Shown here: positions 58,103 through 64,000 of the stretch, piece by piece
Numbering within the stretch: the stretch's first letter is position 1
Layout: each line of letters begins with the position of its first letter
NCBI GenBank assembly: GCA_028023455.1
Contig: JAQFVV010000049.1
Span: forward strand, 4,065,649-4,129,648
From: Epiperipatus broadwayi
Lineage: Eukaryota > Onychophora > Udeonychophora > Euonychophora > Peripatidae
DNA: 64,000 nucleotides
Direction: 5' to 3'
Program-made: the position numbers and the translations under genes
Notes under the pieces: generated by a model
What the model was told of the DNA's origin: nothing
Database searches by the model: none
What the model saw: only the letters and a program-made list of their open reading frames with translations

Positions 58103-58225
58103 ATGATTAAAAAAAGAGACACATGGCGTTATTTCTCTGGACTTCTCAAGAAGTTCGAGCGCCAGAATATTTCCTGGGACCTCCCCAACTTCTGGGACGT
58201 CTACCAATTGCGCCAAACCGTGTAG
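58103..58225. other. G+C-rich 120-bp island with open frames on both strands
   Basis: A sharp G+C-rich patch (58,124-58,235). Plus strand: a 40-codon ORF from ATG 58,103 to TAG 58,225 (phrases KKFERQNISWDLP, FWDVYQLRQTV) with G/C at about three quarters of third positions, followed at once by a CAG|GTAATA donor-like sequence. Minus strand: an ORF across the same DNA (LAQLVDVPEVGEVPG, ALELLEKSREI) also has protein-like composition. I cannot tell which, if either, is real; an exon of a host gene or a horizontally acquired scrap are options. Confidence 0.3.
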
Positions 58226-61167
58226 GGCAGGTAATATGATGATAATGCAATATGCTTGTTTGTTTTTTTTTAAAAAAAAATTACACTGACACCTAGTGTA
58301 AAAAGCTGTTTTCATTATCTATATAAAATGTATGTGCGTATACAAGCACAAATTTAAATCTATATATAAAATAACAGTTATTTAAAATAATTTTAATATT
58401 TAATAGAAATTTAAAATAATAAATTACTTTCTCTGAACAATAAAAAAATTACTGGAGACATTAATATAATTTTTTCAAAATACCACTCTTTCTAAATGCA
58501 TCCGTTATCAATTTATTTCTTGTAAATTACATCTTTGCTGAATCTACAATGTGAAATTTTTAAAAAAGAAATCAATTAGAGATTATTTATATAAACAGTT
58601 TTTTTTCTCTCGATTCAGTGGAATAATGATAAATCTTATGCAGGTTAACCCAATTTCAATCTGATCTAAGTTCCGCCAGTCTCCTGATCCTCATAAAACC
58701 AAATTGGCTATTTTCTTCTTATTAAAGCTCTATTTGTCCACAGACAAGTAATCGAGAAGTGCAGCTTCCCATTGCAGAACCTGATCTCAGCTGGAATGCT
58801 CATTAAACATTCTACTAAGACCATAACTTGGGAGAAAAATCAATTACTCACTGACAAAATTAAATCATTATCAAGCAATTTTTTTAATAAAATCAAACCA
58901 AATTTCTTATTTTTCAAAACATTCATCGAAATAGCTGAACCAGATTCAAAAACATAGAAAAAGATAAATATAAAACATAAACAAAAAAATTGTACTCAAT
59001 AATATATATATAAAGTCTACAAAGACTAGTTAAATTATTTAAAATATATATATTCAATTTATTTTTTTATAGTGGAAGTCAAAACTTTTACGACTTTAGA
59101 GTTAATCTTCAAAGATGCAATGCGACTAACTGTTCTTAAAGAAATGACATTTTCTTCTTTCAAATAAAAGTGAGATGACATTTTCATTAATGAAATCATC
59201 ATTCGTTTTTATTTGACAAGAGAAAGCAAAAAAAAAAAAATACTAATTTTAACAAATCACTTAATTCTTTAGCTGAAACAGTATATGTAAAACAAGAGTA
59301 TTTCTCTTATTCCAGTGCCATCTATAATAAGCTTGAGTAATAAATGACTACCAGGTGGTAGCGCATTTAAATCCTTATTTCCAGACTGATTTTTGCTTTT
59401 TACTTTTATCAATGAAATGCGAGATTCAGTGCTGGAAGTAATGCAGTTGGGCATCTTAGAAATACTTACAATTCCATTTTACTATTTCAAGTTAAAATAT
59501 AAAATTCAAGATGTTCCAGAGTATATAACTATTTAAGAAGGTTGTCTTATGTTCAAAACATTAAGATGTTTTGAATATAAGGCTTTAACCTAACCAAGTG
59601 CAGCATTCCCAGCTTTGTATACTAAGTCTAATTAATAACAGTATATATTAGAAACATCTGAGAATGGGAATTTAAAGCTTTACTATGATATAATTAAACA
59701 GTTTCAATTATTATGTAATTACTTTAGATATATTTGTTTATACTGTTACATAGTTATAATAAATTGAAAATTTACAAGGGTATTAATCCAATATTGTTTT
59801 CAATTTTTATGGCGATGGTTTTTGAAACTGTTTATAAGAGTCTTAATGAAACAGAATAAAAATACAACACTAGTTTGATAATGAAAATTTTAATTTGAAC
59901 TCACCATAAAAAGAAACAATACTTCATTGTTTTGGATTCTAGATTTGCAAGATAATTTTTGCCAATCCAAAAGATGATCATACAATTTAAATAATTTTTA
60001 AAATGCATCATATAAGGGCTTTGAGTTAATAATTAATTTTCAAGAAACTCACATTCTTTATTAGCCAGAAATAGAAGAAAATCTCCAGCAGCTTTTTGCT
60101 TGGGTGGTTATCAACTTTAGAATATAAACCAATTTTAATGTATTGATAGTTTTATAAGTAGATATGTGGTCTTAAATCTTGAGTCCCAATACAGTCTCCA
60201 AAGTGCTGCTAAACATTTAACAAATAAAAGATCAAGTATTTTAAAATGGAGAAGTATCAACTACAATTAAATTAATTGTATGTAGAACTGTTATTTTATC
60301 TAATATATTGTATATAAATGAGTCTTAGACAGTCAATGTGACATAAAGACATTAGAAGGATGCTTTACAAAATTTTAAAATAAAATAGTGGGATTATAAA
60401 ACCAGTCAATATTTTGTTCAACTTTCTGGATATAATATACTACAGAGTGCATTATTATAAAGCCACTTTATCATTGGATTGGAATGAACAATACAATACT
60501 TCCTAAAATTGTCATTTAATAAAAATCTATATTATGATTTTTTTGAGAATAGTAGACAATATTTTTATTGCACAAATTATATCAAAGATGTTATGTAATA
60601 ATGTACTGCTCTCTGTTGGGAAATATGTCAAAGAATAGAGTACATTGGAGAGCTAAAATTAAATTCATTGTTGAAGTATTTAAAAAAAAGTTTTATATAG
60701 AAGTTTAAAGACAGCATTGCCAAATATTAAATAAACATACAAATTGACCAGAATATGATTTATGTGGATATACAGAATGATTTGTATAGTCATTGCAAAA
60801 CTAAACTCCATAAGAGTTTACTAATATTTTTTTTGGGAATTGAATTGACTATATTCATGTATGAGTATCTATTACAGATATATTTTTTTCAGGATAATCA
60901 TTTTAAGTCATCTTTAATTTTATCAAAAAGAAAAAAAAATTATTTGTATAACAATCATAATGCACTAAACAATCATATCTCTTTAACTTTAGCTAATTAA
61001 ACATGCATTATTTGTAACTTTATTTTGTATGATGGTAAAAAAAATATTTTTTTAAATAAATGATTTTTTACAATATTTAAAATATTATATGTATTAAAAT
61101 TAATATAATATTATTTGATTCTGTGAATGACAATATGATTAGAAAATTATAAATTATTAACTTAAAG
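58226..61167. other. No firm feature; two weak exon-like spots
   Basis: Mostly AT-rich. A 21-codon open block (58,744-58,806; REVQLPIAEPDLSWNAH then TAA) follows a pyrimidine-rich CTATTTGTCCACAG acceptor-like sequence. On the minus strand 59,269-59,454 has a 61-codon ORF with KSKNQSGNKDLN and LPPGSHLLLKL in a less AT-rich patch. Neither resembles a family I know, and both are listed only as places to test with transcripts. Confidence 0.25.
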
Positions 61168-61665
61168 TCATGTATATACATCTGGGTCTTGTTTTATGTG
61201 GATTATTTTAATGCGATTTTGAAATTAGGTGAATCATGTTTCTTAATATTTTTCATATTTCACTATATTTATTAGATATCAAGAAATTTAAATTATTAAT
61301 AATTTATTTTGACTTGAAATACTTTTTTTTTTTTCAAAAATATAACGTTATATTAGCAGCTAACGTGAATATGGCCTGAAGCTGTATTTAGAATCTTAGC
61401 TTCTATGCAAATAACCTACTTATACTAATGAGTAAATAATAATAATAGATTTATACTTATGTATAAAAATATCACAATAAATATCCAAAAATTTTAAACT
61501 TTTAAAACGTATTTTGTTAGATATAACAGAAATAAATAATCTTAGATTTTTAAAATAAATAATGAAGATTTACTGATTTTGTAAACTGAAAATAATCTTT
61601 CTAATGAAAATGTATAATCTTTTTGTTTTGATAGCGATTTCATTTTTTTAATATAGAAACAAAAT
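61168..61665 (-). repeat. ~500-bp dispersed repeat E, copy 2
   Basis: Reverse-complement partner of 47,247-47,748; shows GAATATGGCCTGAAGCTGTA and TGTATAATCTTTTTGTTTTG. Differences are point changes and short indels in A runs. The unit boundaries (about 61,168 and 61,665) agree between the copies, which defines a discrete element. Confidence 0.8.
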
Positions 61666-61839
61666 GTGAACATTTAAAATTTATTTCAGTAGTAAAAATC
61701 AGATAATCATAGATTTTATGTTGATGTGTGAAATAAAGACAAATATCAGAAAATGCTGAAATCTGACTTTCCTGCAATGAACAATCTATTAAATTCCAAT
61801 GAGAGCTAAATAGTTACATTTATATTTATTTTTCTAACA
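61666..61839. other. Flank of the PLE dimer, nothing recognised
   Basis: AT-rich. Confidence 0.4.
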
Positions 61840-62392
61840 TGGCACTTAATATATAATAGCTAAATAGCTAATGTTTCAGTACAATAACAAAAACTTTCAC
61901 CAGAGCTTCTTTTTCTTAAGTCATAAAAATGTGTGTGTGCAGTGAGATTCAAAATTGTTATTTTTTCTTTTGTTATTTTGTCCTCATTTTCAAATTCTAT
62001 TGGTTAAGAAGTTTTAACAAATTAGTTATCCTCCAATAACTTTTTTCAAATAATGTTTATTTTCTTTAATTCGCACTTTCCTTTATGTTCTTAAGCCTTT
62101 TAAAAATCTCTATAGTTTCTTTTAGCAGTCTTTGGTCATATTGTTCAATTTTTGGAGCATGTGTTTTATTAAAATCAATGTCATGGATAATTAATTTAAT
62201 GTGCAAATAAATGGCGGATGAATTGGATTTTTTTTTCTAATTGCCAAAATGTATTCTTTTTTTCTTATGTTTATATATATGAAGATAAACAAATTCCACA
62301 TGAAATTTCATTCCAGCATGACACTCCAAAATAATTTTATCTTTAGGACATGGAAATCCTTCATTATTTTTTTTTAAATGTAATATAATGTA
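61840..62392 (-). pseudogene. Penelope-like element, inverted partial copy (left arm)
   Basis: Reverse complement of the 3' part of the PLE at 63,130-63,655: TCCTAAAGATAAAATTATTT and GGAGTGTCATGCTGGAAT pair with the plus-strand CCTAAAGATAAAATTCC and GGAGTGTCAGTATATG; TTAGCTATTTAGCTATTATA at the outer end pairs with CAGCTACTTAGCTATTATAT. It covers the GIY-YIG domain and 3' UTR only and stops at the RT start of the other arm (about 62,392), forming another head-to-head dimer. Confidence 0.75.
61873..61903 (-). ncRNA. Hammerhead-like motif in PLE 3' region
   Basis: Minus strand: CTGGTGA, AAGT, TTTTGTTATTGT, ACT, GAAAC. The core resembles CTGATGA...GAAA with an A-to-G change and a short stem II (AGT/ACT). 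Same position relative to the PLE end as the motif at 22,290. Confidence 0.35.
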
Positions 62393-62394
62393 CC

Positions 62395-63655
62395 TATAAA
62401 GGAAGCTATTAAAGTTTTGAAAAATATTCAATTGCCGCCTTTGTTGTGAATTTGATTGAACACTGCTTATTAAATACATTTTTTGTTTTCAATGGTCAGA
62501 TGTATAAACAAACATCAAGTTTAGCTATGGGTTCACCAATTTATCCAGCATTGGCTTATATTTTTATGGAGAGCTTGGAAAGAAAATTGTGATGTCAGCA
62601 GTTAAAAAAAAATCTGTATGGCTGATGTATGTTGATATCTTTGTTATTTGGGTTCATGGTAAGCTTGTTCTTGATGAATTTTTAATTTCTTTAAATTCTA
62701 TTTACAATAGCATCAAATTTACTATGGAAGTAGAAAATAATCAACTTCCATTCTTAGATGTTTTAATTGAAAGAAAAAATGTGCATTTTATTCCATGGTG
62801 TTTATAGAAAGCAAACACACATTGGGAGAAATCTACATTTTTCTTCTCATTGCTATCCAGCACAATTATTTTCAGTGGCAATATAGAAATAAGAGACTTT
62901 CTGTTGACAGCCATTTTCACCAAGATATCTACTCTATTAAAAATGTTTCTTCATTATGGTTTTAATCAGATGATTATTAATAGGGCTTTTTTTATATAAT
63001 AAGAAATTTTTTTTTGATACTTCAAAAATTAAGACTGTTTTATTATATATAAAGAGAGTAATTGATAAAATTGATAATGTTTTAAAGAAAAATAATATCC
63101 ATACAATTTGTACTATATTAAAAAAATTAGTGAAATATTTTTATACCCTAAAGATAAAATTCCTTTGGAGTGTCAGTATATGTGAAATTCCTTGTGGAGT
63201 TTATTTACATTCATACATTGCACAGACCTATTGTAGGATAAACATAAGAAACAACACATTTTGGAAGTTGCAGATAAGTCTAATTCATCAGCTATTTATT
63301 CACACATTAAATTAATTAACAATGATATCAATTTTAATAAACACATATTCTAGCAAAAATTGAACAATATGACCAAACACTGCTAGGGAAAATATAGATA
63401 TTTTTAAAAGGCTTAAGAATATAAATGAAAGTGTGAATTAAAATAAATTAACAATATCTGGAAAAGCTATTGGAGGATAAAATATTTTTTAAAACTTTGC
63501 AACCAATAGAATTTGAGAATGAGGAAAAAATAACAAATGAAAAACATAATGATTTTAAACACATTCTTATAATTTGAGAAAGAAGAAGCTTTGAAGAAAG
63601 TAGTTGTTATTGTATTTAAATATCAGCTACTTAGCTATTATATTTTTGTTAAACA
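62395..63655 (+). pseudogene. Penelope-like element RT plus GIY-YIG, decayed
   Basis: Begins with AIKVLKNIQLPP near 62,400, then NTFFVFNGQMYKQ and SSLAMGSPIYPALAYIFME (62,460-62,580; the PLE signature FxxxGxxYxQxxGxAMGSPxSP). An open block 62,589-62,807 has MYVDIFVIW (RYVDD position, second Asp lost), INN/LNSIYNSIKFTMEVENNQLP, then FLDVLIERK. Frameshifts follow into TLLKMFLHYG, LLYIKRVIDKI and GIY-YIG traces (CEIPCG, GVY, SYIAQTYCR near 63,180-63,245). Only RT in the window from this class; catalytically dead. Confidence 0.85.
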
Positions 63656-64000
63656 GAATCTTCCAGATATAATACTATGAATTCATCATTTATACATGAG
63701 AATATTAAAACTAATACATTGTAATGATAACTCTGATCAATAGAAGCATAAGCAGCAAATTTTCAAATGAAATTATATGAGACTAGTAATTGATTAACTA
63801 AGTCTCATTCTACATACAAATATTCATTTGCTTTAGTTACTGTACACTCCAAATGTTACACATTGGAGAGCATGTTCTCAGAGGTATGGGAGTGGCTTAT
63901 TCTATGGGTAGGGTGTGTAGCATTAATTGTGTATATTTTATCAGCAAGTGTAATGTATGAGATAAAAATATTATAATGACATGCTAACTCAATATAATTA
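63656..64000. other. No recognisable feature
   Basis: AT-rich up to the window end. The TSD of the PLE dimer was looked for here and not found. Confidence 0.4.

Overview
This is an AT-rich (roughly a quarter G+C by eye) animal genomic window. The metazoan origin is inferred from its mix of elements: Penelope-like retroelements (PLEs) with GIY-YIG endonuclease domains, an RTE-clade LINE, a Helitron, a Ty3/gypsy remnant, tRNA-derived SINE-like units and long microsatellites. I recognise no intact host gene, rRNA or functional tRNA. The species cannot be fixed; an invertebrate is most likely.

Layout. 0-2 kb: 3' half of a decayed LINE ending in a (TAA)n tract. 4.1-4.5 kb: inverted repeat with hammerhead-like motifs. 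5.0-6.9 kb: decayed RTE LINE. 8.2-8.9 kb: PLE endonuclease fragment. 9.2-10 kb: repeat interrupted by a 5'-truncated RTE tail with a 13-bp target-site duplication (TSD). 11.3-13.1 kb: a G+C-richer island and a foldback. 13.2-22.2 kb: a decayed Helitron (coding remnants 16.5-21.5 kb) flanked by related tandem units and carrying nested insertions. 22.2-24.3 kb: a young PLE head-to-head dimer with a 12-bp TSD. 24.5-30 kb: more foldbacks, a PLE fragment and a weak two-exon candidate. 30-38 kb: mostly unassigned, with one tRNA-like SINE piece and one long-TIR foldback. 38.5-40 kb: Ty3/gypsy remnant fusing gag-protease to the integrase C-terminus. 41.2 kb: a 360-bp (TATC)n tract. 42.7-58 kb: dispersed copies of at least four repeat families and a split RTE copy. 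58.1 kb: a small G+C-rich island. 61.8-63.7 kb: a second PLE dimer, with reverse transcriptase (RT) and endonuclease (EN) remnants.

The unifying pattern is that at least four unrelated-looking repeat families (a PLE, a tRNA-headed SINE, and two families labelled here A and D) sit as asymmetric head-to-head inverted dimers. Their 3' ends point outward and direct repeats of 9-16 bp flank them; in the PLE, SINE and D cases one arm is clearly longer than the other. Several of these share a hammerhead-ribozyme-like core (CTGATGA or CTGAAGA, one extra A, stem II, GAAA). Together this suggests that PLE-type machinery moves both the PLEs and a set of short non-autonomous units here.
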